Part shown: piece by piece, positions 54,306 to 64,000 of the stretch | Position numbering within the stretch: the first letter of the stretch is position 1 | How the letters are laid out: the number at the start of each line of letters is the position of its first letter | Source of the DNA: Corydoras sp. C115 | Lineage: Eukaryota; Chordata; Actinopteri; Siluriformes; Callichthyidae | DNA: 64,000 nucleotides | Reading direction: 5' to 3' | Assembly (NCBI GenBank): GCA_019802505.1 | Contig: JAFMOC010001063.1 | Coordinates: 59,056 to 123,055, forward strand | Made by a program: the position numbers and the translations under genes | Notes under the pieces: model-generated | Database searches by the model: none | The model's input: the letters and a program-made list of their open reading frames with translations, nothing else | Told to the model about the DNA's origin: nothing

Positions 54306-54814
54306 CCCAAAACAACAACATGAATTGTGTTGTAAAAAGTGTTTAAAACTTAATTTACATAAAAACTTTAATCAGATTTTTACGGTCTGCAGGCTATGAT
54401 TTCACATGAAATCCACATCTTTGAGTCCAACATTAATGTATCGAGGATTTTTTTTTACTATGCACAGAAACAAACAAAAAAAAAGTAAGATAAAGATGAA
54501 CAGAACAACTAACAGAGTTGCCAGATTCCACAAAACCCTTCACCTAAATCAGTTTTAAATCTGTTAACCTGAAAAGCTAAAATTGCTCCAAAATGTAGTG
54601 TCATAGGATTTCAGCATTTTGTTCTCCATATATGAATAAACATAGAACATTCCATAGTAACTTTTTTGCATTATTATAACAAAAAGGATAGATCTCAAGA
54701 ATCCTGACAATAACCTACCCCAACTTTCATCAAATATTCTAAAGTTTGTCTAAATATTGTTCTAACCTTTTAGCACTTATAGTTAAATCACTATATTGAT
54801 GAGAAAAGTTGCTA
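54306..54814. other. no gene seen; AT-rich spacer
   Basis: 54640-54785 is related to 33680-33870. No gene. Confidence 0.5.
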
Positions 54815-54888
54815 AAACTGCTCTGTTGGCAGTTAGGATTCCTGATTTTCGCCCAGATGGCGAACTGCCATAACTCCCGGTATGAGAA
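54815..54888 (+). pseudogene. tRNA-Glu relic
   Basis: GTTAGGATTCCTGATTTTCGCCCAG (loop TTTTCGC) and ACTCCCGGTATGAGA remain; the 5' acceptor is lost and the variable/T region has an insertion. Confidence 0.65.
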
Positions 54889-55339
54889 TTTGTGAGGTTT
54901 ACCTTGCTGGTTGTGAAAGCTTTAATTGTTTTAGGCCACATGATTGTCTGGCAAAATAATAATTTGGAAACATTGGAAAGCACAGATCAATGAAAGACAT
55001 TTGAAAGGCATGACATAACCCTATAGTGAGGCAAGCCTGAGCCAGTGGTGCAATTGCTCATGCTATGCATCTGAAGGTTCGAGTTTCGTCTCCTTGCTGT
55101 TTTGACAATTGATTTTTAATGCATTTGGCTCCAATGACAAGCTTAAAATATACCAGTTGATTTAAAAGCTATTCCCTAATGTAAAATTTGTAATATAATA
55201 TAAAATATTTAAGCTTAATCAAATTAAAATTCATACATGGGATCAGTGTAGAATGTGGTTTTGTAATTTGGATTTCTGGCCTGCACCTAGAAATTTACTA
55301 CGAGCTCTATGAAAGGGTTCAGCATGGATACTGTCGTGT

Positions 55340-55411
55340 GCCATTGTCGTATAGTGGTTAGTACTCTGCGTTGTGGCCGTGGCAACGCCGGTTCAAATCC
55401 GGGTCACGGCA
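55340..55411 (+). tRNA. tRNA-His(GTG), acceptor weakened
   Basis: TCGTATAGTGGTTAGTACTCTG, loop TTGTGGC (GTG), GGTTCAAATCC. The acceptor GCCATTG/TCACGGC has mismatches at 4:69 and 6:67, and the T-stem one, so activity is uncertain. Confidence 0.65.
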
Positions 55412-56482
55412 TATGAGAAAATAACTTTATTATTATTTAATCAGTATTGGAAAACTTATTTTGTACAATTAGAAATAAGCATTTGGATGTGTATACTGTT
55501 TGATAGCATACTCATAGTATTAAAATTAACAAAATAATTTCAAGTTTCGGAACATCTTTAATTTTAAAACTTAAATTTATTAACAAACAAATTTTTAAAA
55601 ATCCAACCATACATGCATTTCTTTTAAAACGATTTCAGTACATCCATTCACAGTTACTATGAAATGTTCTATGCTTATACATATGCACAGGGCAAAATGC
55701 TTTCAGTTGAAATCTTGAAGAATTCTCAGTTCTATTGTTCAAATTATGTAAAGTGTGGGTGGGTATGTGAGTTGCTCCAAATTGTTGACAGCTTAATGAA
55801 GCCATCACATGAGCCTTGCTCCCTAGATTAAACTGCCAACAACATCATTATTAGAAAAGTAAGGATAAGGTAAGTGATGATTGAAAAATAACTTTATTTT
55901 CAATGAATCAGTCATGAGGTTAGGAACCAGACTCTTCAGGGCACAGGATGGACACACAGTGTTGTTCTGAGGTAAAGAGCTTCATGAACATCATGGAGTC
56001 ACTATCTGCAGTCATAGCAGAGTTGCTGCATGTCTGAAATCCTACAACACTTTACATTTTGTAGCAGTTTCAGATTTTCAGGTGAACAGATTTAAAGATG
56101 ATTTAGGAGAAGAGACTTTTTGGGGACCTGGAAACTCTGTTAGTTCTTCTGTTTATCTTTATTTGATGAGTCACTCTTAGGTTTGACTCGAAAGTCAGTT
56201 TTTAGTGCATTTGTTCTAACTTGACTCCACTGAAAAGTAGCTTAAAAGATACCAGTTGATTTAAAAGCTCTTCCCTAATGTAAAATCAAAATGAATTAGG
56301 TCCAATCAAATTAAATTCATGTGTGGGGTCATTGTACCTTATAGACTTGCAGTTTGGATTCCTGGTCTGCATGTAAGAATTTTTTTTCTGCACCTAGAGT
56401 TTTTTTTTAGGTTCAGAGATCAACTGGAAAATTTGAGATTTTAAATGTTAAATATTAAATTCCAATTCTAAAGGCAAACATA
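55412..56482. other. no gene seen; duplicated spacer
   Basis: Pieces resemble spacer at 10780-10870 and the flank of the array His relics; no gene. Confidence 0.5.
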
Positions 56483-56560
56483 GAAATTCCATTGAGGTGT
56501 GCAGTGGTTAGTTCTCTATGTTGTGGCTGCAGCAACTCTGGTTGGAATACGGGGCTTGGC
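56483..56560 (+). pseudogene. tRNA-His relic
   Basis: GTGCAGTGGTTAGTTCTCTATG, TTGTGGCTGCAGCAAC and GGGGCTTGGCA keep the His order; T-loop destroyed (GGTTGGAATACG). Confidence 0.65.
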
Positions 56561-56565
56561 AAATA

Positions 56566-56570
<5 letters not shown>

Positions 56571-56596
<26 letters not shown>
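56571..56596. repeat. poly(A) tract
   Basis: About 26 A after the His relic. Confidence 0.9.
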
Positions 56597-56601
<5 letters not shown>

Positions 56602-56674
56602 TTATTATTAATAAATAAATTTTGGAAAAGAATGTATTTACTTATGTTAACTTATTTTGGACAATTTATTAAAC

Positions 56675-57027
56675 CATCCACCCATTATCTTCCACTTTAT
56701 CCTCTACTAGGGTCGCGGTGGGGTTCCCCCAATGCCCATCCAGGGGAGATCATCTTAGGCGCTGTGCAGACACACCCAGGACAGGGTGCCAATCCATCAA
56801 TGGGCACACACTCACTCACACGAACCCACTCTATATGGCGCAATTTTTGAGAATTGAATTGACGTGATCCATGTTTTTTTTGGACTGTGGGAGAACACCG
56901 TAGAACCCAGAGGAAACCCACGCGGACATGGGGAGAATATGGAAATTCTACCCAGATTGGGATTCGAACCAGTAATCCCTAGTGCTGAGAGGCAAACATG
57001 CTAACCACTAAGCCACCGTGCCACCCC
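56675..57027 (-). repeat. SINE, full length, diverged
   Basis: ATCTTCCACTTTATCC tail side to head CACTAAGCCACCGTGCC; many substitutions, so an older copy. Confidence 0.88.
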
Positions 57028-57079
57028 AATATATTAAACCAATTAAAAAACAATGAAATCTGCTGCTGCTGCATTTAAG

Positions 57080-57150
57080 TCCCGAAAAGCCGATAAAACT
57101 AAAAGCTTCTGATTCGTAGTCAGATGCATTATTCATTGTGCCAGTTTGAA
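57080..57150 (-). pseudogene. tRNA-Arg(ACG) relic
   Basis: Reverse complement GGCACAATGAATAATGCATC and CTGACTACGAATCAGAAG: loop CTACGAA (ACG). T-arm and 3' acceptor are degraded. Confidence 0.65.
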
Positions 57151-57172
57151 GAATCATTTGTTTCCAATCTGA

Positions 57173-57239
57173 TGTTGAGCACATTTGGAAGTGTTTAGCA
57201 TATCTGCCTTCCAAGCACTTAATCCTGATTCAATTACTG
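57173..57239 (+). pseudogene. tRNA-Gly(TCC) relic
   Basis: GTGTTTAGCATATCTGCCTTCCAAGC gives loop CTTCCAA; T-arm ATCCTGATTCAATTACTG degraded. Flank shared with the Gly relic at 3507. Confidence 0.6.
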
Positions 57240-57695
57240 ATCAATGAAGTCTGTTTAACTTTAATTTACTATAAATGTGGAGCAGAACATAAAGTGTTTA
57301 TAGTAGATCTTATGTAACCATCATAATCATGATTCTGCTTATTGATATTAAAAATGAACATTTTTGTTGAACCAGACATTGTTCTGATTTTCTCAGATTG
57401 TGAGTGAGCACTGAAATGAAATTAGCTTTCTTCAGGATTCTGGTTCAATGAAAGCAAATCGGTGGATTTATCTTCCTCACTTTCTACCAATGAATGACTT
57501 TCTATGCTGCTTCATCATCTGAACTCTCATCACTGCTGCTGTTTTCTTGGTTGTTCTCACTGAAGGCAGTTTACAGTCTTAAAGTGTTGAATCTTATATT
57601 TTATCCATGTTCATAATAAGGGTTTGAGAATAGAAAATATTATGAAGTCGTATTTTTTTTATTTAAAAAAAAAGTTAGCTTTGCTTTAATGATGA

Positions 57696-57747
57696 AGCCT
57701 TAAGGCTTTGAGTGTGAGAGGTCCAGGGTTCAAGTCCCCTATGAGCA
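57696..57747 (+). pseudogene. Pro-derived tRNA fragment
   Basis: GGCTTTGAGTGTGAGAGGTCC and AGGGTTCAAGTCCCC; anticodon and T arms only. Confidence 0.55.
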
Positions 57748-58031
57748 CAGAAAAGTGTTCAGTTTGTTTAGACTTTAAACACTTTTTTATTATCAAATTT
57801 ATTTTATGAAAAATAAAAGAAACAGAACACTGAGAATATTTGTTACAAATACTAATAAAAAATCTGATTTTGAAGAAAATGTTTTAAAAATATAATCAAT
57901 GATAGATTTACATTTACAATCTGACAATTAGGGACAACTACCAATAAAGTATTCTAATAAACATAATATCACTCCACAGCCCTCAACAAACCAATTTAAC
58001 TAGTACTCCTAGCAACAGCTTACTTGAATGA

Positions 58032-58103
58032 CGCTCGTTGGTCTACGAGTGTTATTCTCTCTTTGGGTGTGAAAGGCCCTAGGTTCAAATCCTGGATGAC
58101 CCC
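58032..58103 (+). pseudogene. tRNA-Pro(TGG) relic
   Basis: GCTCGTTGGTCTACGAG start, loop TTTGGGT (TGG), GGTTCAAATCC. D-loop and acceptor (GGATGACCCC) altered. Confidence 0.75.
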
Positions 58104-58551
58104 AAACTAGTGTTCTGGTTGTTTTCTCCTTAAACATGAATTTGGATCAGAACACTTAGAAAAATATTTAGGAAATTACAATTAAGCATATCTATAATAG
58201 ATTAAGCATCATGAAAGAATCATTACAATAATTGATCAAATTTATATAAAATTATAACATAATTGACAATTCAGTCTTTATTGTCATTTCCTCAAAATAC
58301 GAGTTCACAGTAATATAAGATGAGGCTTCTCTCAAAATATGAGTTCACAGTAATATAAGATGAGGCTTCTTTGGGATCTTGGTCCAATACAAGCAAATCA
58401 GGATGAACTCACAGGACTTACATTGTTTTTCCAACTGTTGACTACAGACACATGATCACTACACAATCTGTACATGGCTGTCCTACACTGTTGATTCTGC
58501 TTTTTTTCGCTCCTTGGTCCTCTGAAGGTTAAACCATCAATACTTCCCAAG

Positions 58552-58634
58552 TGTCAGAAGTGGGATTTGAACCCACCCCTCAGTTAGAGACTGTGACCTG
58601 AACGCAGCACCTTAGACCACTCGGCCATCCTGAC
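58552..58634 (-). tRNA. tRNA-Leu(CAG)
   Basis: Reverse complement GTCAGGATGGCCGAGTGG, loop TTCAGGT (CAG), B box GGTTCAAATCCC, end TTCTGAC. Acceptor and T-stem (GTGGG/CCCAC) pair; the anticodon stem has one C:A (CTGCG/CACAG). No strong T-run follows, a possible weakness. Inverted sibling of 9507. Confidence 0.8.
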
Positions 58635-59167
58635 ACCCAACCTGTCTAGCTACTATGATAATGAAGAGTTGCCTCTTATACTCTAAAGGATATGTAACTG
58701 AAGTCCATCTGTAGTGGGATTTGATGCCAGAGCTCTTAAACAATTCACCTATTCTGACTGTTATAAATGATTTACACCAAAAATCTTTAAACAAATTCCC
58801 CTAAGTGTCACTTGCAGGTTTATAAAGCTGCTCTGAGACAATAAGTTGAAGCATGTTCTGATGGTAGTAGTAACTTCTGTCATTGATATTTTGTGATGGA
58901 GTTCAACAGTGCACTGAAACAGCATGAGTTAAACAGTGCACAGTATATTATTCTATAAAACTGAGTGCTCTGTACATATCCATTAGATTCACTGGGATTC
59001 AGATTCATCTCATATCAAGTATTAACTTTGCTGTTAAAGACAATACTATACAGCTGCACTGACAAACTGAAGTTTCAAACCGCATAAAGGAAACCGTTTA
59101 TTAGTACTTTATTTAATTACTAGTTAAACACTAGTTAAATTGGTTTATTATGGGTTACAATGTGTAG

Positions 59168-59447
59168 TAGGGCACGGTGGCTTAGTTTTCAGCATCTTTG
59201 CCTCTCAGCACTAGGGCTTTCTGGTTCGAATCCCAATCTGGTTGGAGTTTCCATGTTTCAGTCCAAAAACATGGATCAAGGTCAATTGAATACTCCAAAA
59301 TTTCTCCATATGGAGTGTCTGTGTGTGAGTGAGTGTGTATCCAGCAATAGATTGGCGCCCTGTCCTGAGTGTATCTGTTGGCACTGAGAACTTTCTCCCC
59401 TGGTTGGGCATGGTAGTAGAGAATAAAGCGGAAGATAATGGATGGAT
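59168..59447 (+). repeat. SINE, diverged
   Basis: GGGCACGGTGGCTTAGTTTT head, B box GGTTCGAATCCC, end GAAGATAATGGATGG. Confidence 0.85.
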
Positions 59448-59880
59448 TCTAGGTGCAAGACATTTTTTAGTTTGAATCATAAAGTATAATTCTTATAATA
59501 ATTGGGCTTTCAACACTAGGGGCACACACACGAGTGCTGACCCTAGGCGTCTGGCTTGTTTTGTTTGGTGTGTTTGTTTATTTTTAAAGGAAATTTGCGA
59601 TTTTAATGAAGTTTTTATGTAGTAATTATGTTGGGGATTATGGCAGTCAAGTGTGGAGCTGTGATTTTTGCTCTGATGTTCTTTTGGGATATTGTAAACA
59701 CACTTGGAGTAAAATCGCGGGACACATGGGATAATGGACTACCTGTAGCTCATGTTTATACCCAGGAACACCTGCTGAGCCTCCGACGGATGAATGGAAC
59801 TGTGCCAAAATTTTTCTTCAGGTGTTTCTATTTCTCTGTTTCTATGTTGCTTCATTATCTGAACTCTCATCACTGCTGAT
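59448..59880. other. unassigned stretch with an open frame
   Basis: An 83-codon frame starts at 59628 (MLGIMAVKCGAVIFALM) with VYTQEHLLSLRRMNG further on. The latter weakly recalls the start of fish L1-type LINE proteins, but there is no supporting motif. No function assigned. Confidence 0.2.
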
Positions 59881-59892
59881 GTTTTTTTTGGT

Positions 59893-59989
59893 TGTTCTCA
59901 CTGAGAGCAGTTTACAGTCTTAAAGTGTTGATTCTTATAATATATAAGAATCAACACTTTAAGACTGTAAACTGCTCTCAGTGAGAACA
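59893..59989. repeat. 47-bp perfect inverted repeat, 3-nt loop
   Basis: Arms 59893-59939 and 59943-59989 are exact reverse complements around ATA. The left arm is the flank (TGTTCTCACTGAGAGCAG) that normally precedes the Pro fragment. Confidence 0.97.
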
Positions 59990-60087
59990 TTATACATGTT
60001 TATAATAAGGATTTGAGAATTTTAAATATTGTTAAATCATATTTATTTTTTTATTTTTTTTACCATTTGAGCATGTTAGCCAAAATT

Positions 60088-60144
60088 AAAAAGCCTTAAG
60101 TCTTTGAGTGCGAGATCTCCCGGGTTCAAGTCCTGTATGAGCAC
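60088..60144 (+). pseudogene. Pro-derived tRNA fragment
   Basis: AAGTCTTTGAGTGCGAG and CGGGTTCAAGTCC; counterpart of 57696 and 10378. Confidence 0.55.
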
Positions 60145-60429
60145 AGAAAAGTGTTCAGTTTGTTTAGACTTTAAACACTTTTTTATTATCAAATGTATTT
60201 TTTGAAAAATAAAAGAAACAGAACACTGAGAATATTTGTTACAAATACTAAGAATAAAGCTGATTTTGAAAAAAAAGTTTTAAAAAATATAATCAATGAT
60301 AGATTTACATTTACAATTTGACAGTTAGGGACAACTACCAATAAACGCTTCTAATAAACAAAATGTCACTTCACATCCCATAACAAACCAAATTTAACTA
60401 GTAGTCACAGCAACTTTGGCTGTGAGTAT

Positions 60430-60501
60430 GGCTCGTTGGTTTAGGGGTATGATTCTCTCTTCGGGTGTGAGAGGTCCCGGGTTCAAATCCCGGACGAGCC
60501 C
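60430..60501 (+). tRNA. tRNA-Pro(CGG)
   Basis: GGCTCGTTGGTTTAGGGG start, loop TTCGGGT (CGG, decodes CCG), T-stem CCGGG/CCCGG perfect, acceptor GGCTCGT/ACGAGCC perfect. One T:T in the anticodon stem (CTCTC/GTGAG). TTTT at 60509. Confidence 0.9.
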
Positions 60502-60999
60502 AAGCTTGTTTTCTGACTATTTTCTCCTTAAACTTGAATTTGGAACTGAAATTTAACAATGTTTACTACAAACAATAAGAAAAATATTAATGTTTAGAAA
60601 ATTATAATTAAGCACATTAAGCATCATTACAATACTTGAACATAAAATAGTCAAATAGGTCTTTATTGACATTTCCTCAGAAAATGAGTTCACAGTAATA
60701 TGAGATAAGGCTTCTTTTGGATCTTGATCCAACACAACTAAATCAGGATTACATTTACTTCAAACTCTGTCTGATTTCTGTTGGATTAGTGCTGTTGCAG
60801 TTCTGCAGAATTGACTCACTTGACTTATATAGTTTTTCAAATATAGTTTACGGACACCTGATCACTACACAATCTGTACATGGCTGTCCTACACTGTTGA
60901 TTCTGCTCGGTCGCTGAAGGAAGATGAGTTACCTGCTGCACCTTGGTCCTCCCAAGGTTAATCTATCAATACTTACCCTAAAAAAAAAATAAAACGATT

Positions 61000-61075
61000 G
61001 CCAGAAGTGGGATTCAAACCCACGTCTCAGTTAGAAGACTGTGATGTGAACCTTAGATCACTCGGCCATCCTGAC
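61000..61075 (-). pseudogene. tRNA-Leu relic
   Basis: GGATGGCCGAGTGATCTAAGG and GGGTTTGAATCCCACTTCTGG remain, but about seven bases around the anticodon stem are deleted. Second copy of the 58552 unit. Confidence 0.75.
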
Positions 61076-61671
61076 ACTTGAACTGCCAACCTAATCTGAC
61101 AATTGAATTAAAACCAGAAACAGTCAGAGAAGAGATTCAAAGACATGTCCCTTAGACTATAAAGGATATATAACAGATGTCCCACAGAAGTGGGATTTGA
61201 AGTCAAAGCTTTCAAACAGTTCACCTATACTCACTGTTATAAATGAATTACAACAAAAAGCTTTGAACAAACACCCCTAAATCTGCTTTGAGACAATAAG
61301 TTGAAGCATGTTCTGATGATAGTGGTAACTTCACTGATATTGTGTGATGAAGTTTAACAGTGCATTGAAACAGCTTGAGTGAAACCTCAGTGCACAGTAT
61401 ATTATTCTATAAAACTGAGTGCTCTGTACATATCACTCTGTCCTACATTAGCTTCATTGGGATTAGGTTTCATCTCTTATCGAGTATTAACTTTGCTGTT
61501 GAAGTTGATACTATACAGCTGCACCACCGGAGGCAGCAGTTACAGGACTGTAGTATCAGGACAACAATACAGTTTCAAACCGCATAAAGGAAACTGTTTA
61601 CTAGTACTTTATTTAATTACTAGTGAAACACAGAGTTAAATTGGTTTATTATGGGTTGTAATGTGGTGTAG

Positions 61672-61790
61672 GACATAGTGGCTTAGTGGTTAACACATTT
61701 GCCTCTCATTGCTAGGGATTCCTGGTTCGAATCAAAATCTGGATGAAGCTTCCGGTTTCCTCCCACAGTCCAAAAACATGGATCAAGTTG
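61672..61790 (+). repeat. SINE 5' fragment
   Basis: GTGGCTTAGTGGTTAACAC, B box GGTTCGAATC, then CTCCCACAGTCCAAAAACATGG; 3' half absent. Confidence 0.75.
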
Positions 61791-62357
61791 TGTGCTGCTT
61801 TCTCTGCAGCCTCTCCTCCAGCTGCGGAACCGAACGATGGAGTCACTGTCAGCTGTTTGTGCTTCCAAGCTGTGTGTGTGTTAGGGAGACAGATATTTTT
61901 CACCATTATCGGGAGTAAAGTTACCGTAATAACTGTATGTTGGCTGTAAAGAGCAGTTTCTCAACTTTCATAAACCATCAGAATTTTTCTGAAGGCGCAA
62001 ACTGTCACAAAGTTATGATATTTCAAATCAAAACCTTGTTAAAACTGTCTCATCTGCGACTGACTCGTAAAAGAGATTCATGCTTTTCTGCAGAAGCTCG
62101 GGTTCATTTATTCAAAAGTTTTCAGCCAAAACCATCATTTATTAGAACTGAATGTGCTATCCAATGCTGACAGACATATTTCATATGTAATTTAATTTTG
62201 TCCAATATAACTAATAAATGATCAAACAAAATTAATGTGACAACAGTTTGAAAATGGATAAATACACTCATGAAAGGGCAATTTTTAAAGAGGACAGAGG
62301 GGGAATAAGGGATCTGGGCTAAAGCCCCTGATGTTTCTAAACCCTAAAAACGCCCCT
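61791..62357. other. no gene seen
   Basis: AT-rich sequence with short unassigned frames; nothing recognised. Confidence 0.4.
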
Positions 62358-62502
62358 GGATCAAGGTCATTAGAATTATCCAAAATTGCCTCATGCAGAG
62401 TGTGTCTGTGTGAGTAAGTGTGCCCAGCAGTAGATTGGCACCCTGTCCTGGGTGTATCCGCCCAGCACCTAAAATGTTCTCATCTGGATGGGCATGGTCA
62501 GG
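62358..62502 (+). repeat. SINE 3' fragment, diverged
   Basis: GGATCAAGGTCATTAGAAT to CTGGATGGGCATGG, with GGCACCCTGTCCTGGGTG. Confidence 0.75.
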
Positions 62503-62630
62503 AAATCTCTAAATGCTGCTGTAACATCTTAGCACATATAATTAAATTTGAATGCTGGATGAAAATGAGGTAATTTGGAAATACGACAAATGCGCAAACC
62601 CATTTTTAAATAAATGTTATATTTGTTTAC

Positions 62631-62986
62631 TGTAACAGGTGCCTAGGGCACCTGTCACCTGTTCTGTGTTTTGTTCCATTTGTTTCAGTTAATTAACGTT
62701 CATTGGTTCATTAGTTTCGTTAATTAACTCGGTATTGTCATTGGTTTGTTTTGTGCACGTGGTCGGGTGTCTTTTTGTATTTATTTCCATTGTTTCTTGT
62801 CATCGGTGCTGGTCGTTGTGTTATATGTCACTAGTCGTTCATACCTCATGTTTTTTGGTGCACTGCACCTTTAAATAAACTCGCTCTCTGCTACCTGCGT
62901 GCCTGGCTCCCTTCAGCGTGTGTAAACGCGGCGGCTCTGCGCTTCCTAAGTGCAACCGCTTTATTCCGAGGTAGACCACCGTGACA
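62631..62986. mobile_element. solo-LTR-like insertion
   Basis: 356 bp, TGTAACAGGTGCC...CACCGTGACA (TG...CA ends), flanked by TTTAC at 62626-62630 and 62987-62991. AATAAA near 62874 fits a polyadenylation signal. No internal genes. Confidence 0.75.
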
Positions 62987-63216
62987 TTTACATTGTTTCA
63001 TCTCGACAATCACATAATTTAAACAAAATTTTAAGACCATTTGAACTGAAAAATCATTTCTGAATCAAATTGTGACCTCAAAAATCGGAATCGAATCAAA
63101 TCGTCAAACACTGACAGATTTGCACCCCTAGTTAACACACAGATTAAAGTGATTCAATTTCAATACTTAGTGGCACCTGAGTAATGCCTATTAATGAAAA
63201 CAAAGGGCTTATAATA

Positions 63217-63565
63217 TATTCATTCATTCATTATCTCCCGCTTTATCCTCTATTAGGGTCGCGGTGGGGTTCCCCATGCCCATCCAGGGGAGAGCGTCTT
63301 GGGCGCTGGGCAGATGGACCCAGGACAGGGCGCCAATCCATCGCTGGGCACACACTCACTCACACAGTCACACTCTATATGGGGCAATTTTGAGAATTCA
63401 ATTGACTTGATCCATGTTTTTGGACTGTGGGAGGAAACCGGAGAACCCGGAGGAAACCCACGCAGACACGGGGAGAACATGGAAACTCCACCCAGATAGG
63501 GATTCGAACCGGGAACCCCTAGTGCTGAGAGGCGAACGTGCTAACCACTAAGCCACCGTGCCGGG
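63217..63565 (-). repeat. SINE, full length, low divergence
   Basis: ATTCATTCATTATCTCCCGC tail to CACTAAGCCACCGTGCC head. Approximate target repeat CTTATAATATAT / CTTTTAATATAT on either side. Confidence 0.92.
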
Positions 63566-63686
63566 CTTTTAATATATTTGTTATTAATTGTAATCTTCTT
63601 CCATTAAACTACATTTCAAAGCCAAAACTAATGTTCAAACCAGTTTTTTAAAAATATATTTTGCTAATTACATTTTCTGACATTGT

Positions 63687-63759
63687 GCTGAAATATCTCT
63701 TTTGGGAGAGCGTTAGACTGAAGATCTAAAGGTCACTGTTTCGATCCCGGGTTTCAGCA
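63687..63759 (+). tRNA. tRNA-Phe(GAA), T-stem weakened
   Basis: GCTGAAA/TTTCAGC acceptor and TTAGA/TCTAA anticodon stem perfect, loop CTGAAGA. T10 variant (TATCTC) as in the array copies. T-stem ACTGT/CCGGG has two mismatches. TTTT at 63772. Confidence 0.72.
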
Positions 63760-63899
63760 TTACTAGACATCTTTTGTCTGTGCACTACATAATTAAACTA
63801 CGATAAAAAATACCTATTTTAGACAAACAACATCTAAAGAACACAGGATCTGTGTAATAATTAATTGCTTGAAAATAAAGTAAATTTAATAAAAGAGCT

Positions 63900-63971
63900 T
63901 GCCGTGACCCGGATTCGAACCGGGGTTGCTTCGGCCACAACACAGAGTACTAACCACTATACGATCACGGC
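63900..63971 (-). tRNA. tRNA-His(GTG)
   Basis: Reverse complement GCCGTGATCGTATAGTGG, loop TTGTGGC, T-stem CCCGG/CCGGG and B box GGTTCGAATCC; acceptor perfect. One G:A in the anticodon stem (CTGTG/CGAAG). AAAA at 63891-63894 gives a T-run terminator. Cleanest His gene here. Confidence 0.92.
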
Positions 63972-64000
63972 ACAGCACTTTGCCCTTAGAACATATTTTC

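Noticed and set aside
55025..55085. GTGGTGCAATTGCTCATG and AAGGTTCGAG, tRNA-like
   Set aside because: A- and B-box-like motifs are present but the arms do not fold; too weak to name.

Overview
The window looks like nuclear DNA from a teleost fish, possibly an otophysan, though the species is not decidable from sequence alone. It is AT-rich and has no intact host protein-coding gene that I can support. It is crowded with vertebrate-type tRNA genes and tRNA relics. These are embedded in fish-type repeats: about 38 copies of one tRNA-headed SINE, L2-like LINE pieces with YADD reverse transcriptase motifs, a Tc1/mariner element, a hAT element and solo-LTR-like units. There is also an SRP (7SL) RNA-like gene. 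The best reading is a rapidly rearranging tRNA gene array.

Layout. 0-7 kb: decayed Ala, Ile, Gly, Gln, Asn and Leu relics, a 7SL RNA copy (2.0-2.3 kb), then Phe and His. 7.4-8.5 kb: a hAT element with an exact 8-bp target duplication. 9.5-11.3 kb: Leu(CAG), Pro relics and an intron-containing Leu(TAA). 11.4-13.6 kb: an L2 element inserted into a SINE, with an 82-bp perfect inverted repeat at the junction. 14.1-15.2 kb: an old inverted Phe/Gln unit. 15.8-17.0 kb: a GC-rich, poly(A)-tailed insertion with target duplication. 17.1 kb: Cys. 19.7-53.9 kb: the core of the array, made of long repeat units A (about 19.7-26.8 kb, plus), B (27.5-33.5 kb, plus), C (35.3-42.3 kb, plus), D (52.4-45.9 kb, inverted) and partial E (45.9-45.1 kb, inverted). 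The ancestral order was roughly Asn-Lys-Gln-Phe-His-Ile-Ala-Asp-(1.5 kb non-coding core)-Glu, and each unit has lost different members. Arg(TCT) with an intron sits alone at 44.7 kb. 55-64 kb: His, Gly and Arg relics, two copies of a Pro-Leu unit inverted relative to the one at 9.5-10.5 kb, two LTR-like or LINE-like relics, and a Phe-His pair that repeats the pair at 6.8-7.0 kb.

The tRNA genes are independent RNA polymerase III units with internal A and B boxes; most intact ones have a T-run just downstream. SINE, Tc1 and LTR insertions are present in some repeat units and absent at the matching site in others. This gives a relative history: one SINE predates all duplications, one is shared only by B and D, and others (including the Tc1) came after D formed. 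In unit B two SINEs appear to have recombined and deleted the Asp gene between them.

All coordinates and motifs were read by eye; tRNA calls rest on the cloverleaf, anticodon and A/B boxes, not on a covariance-model score.
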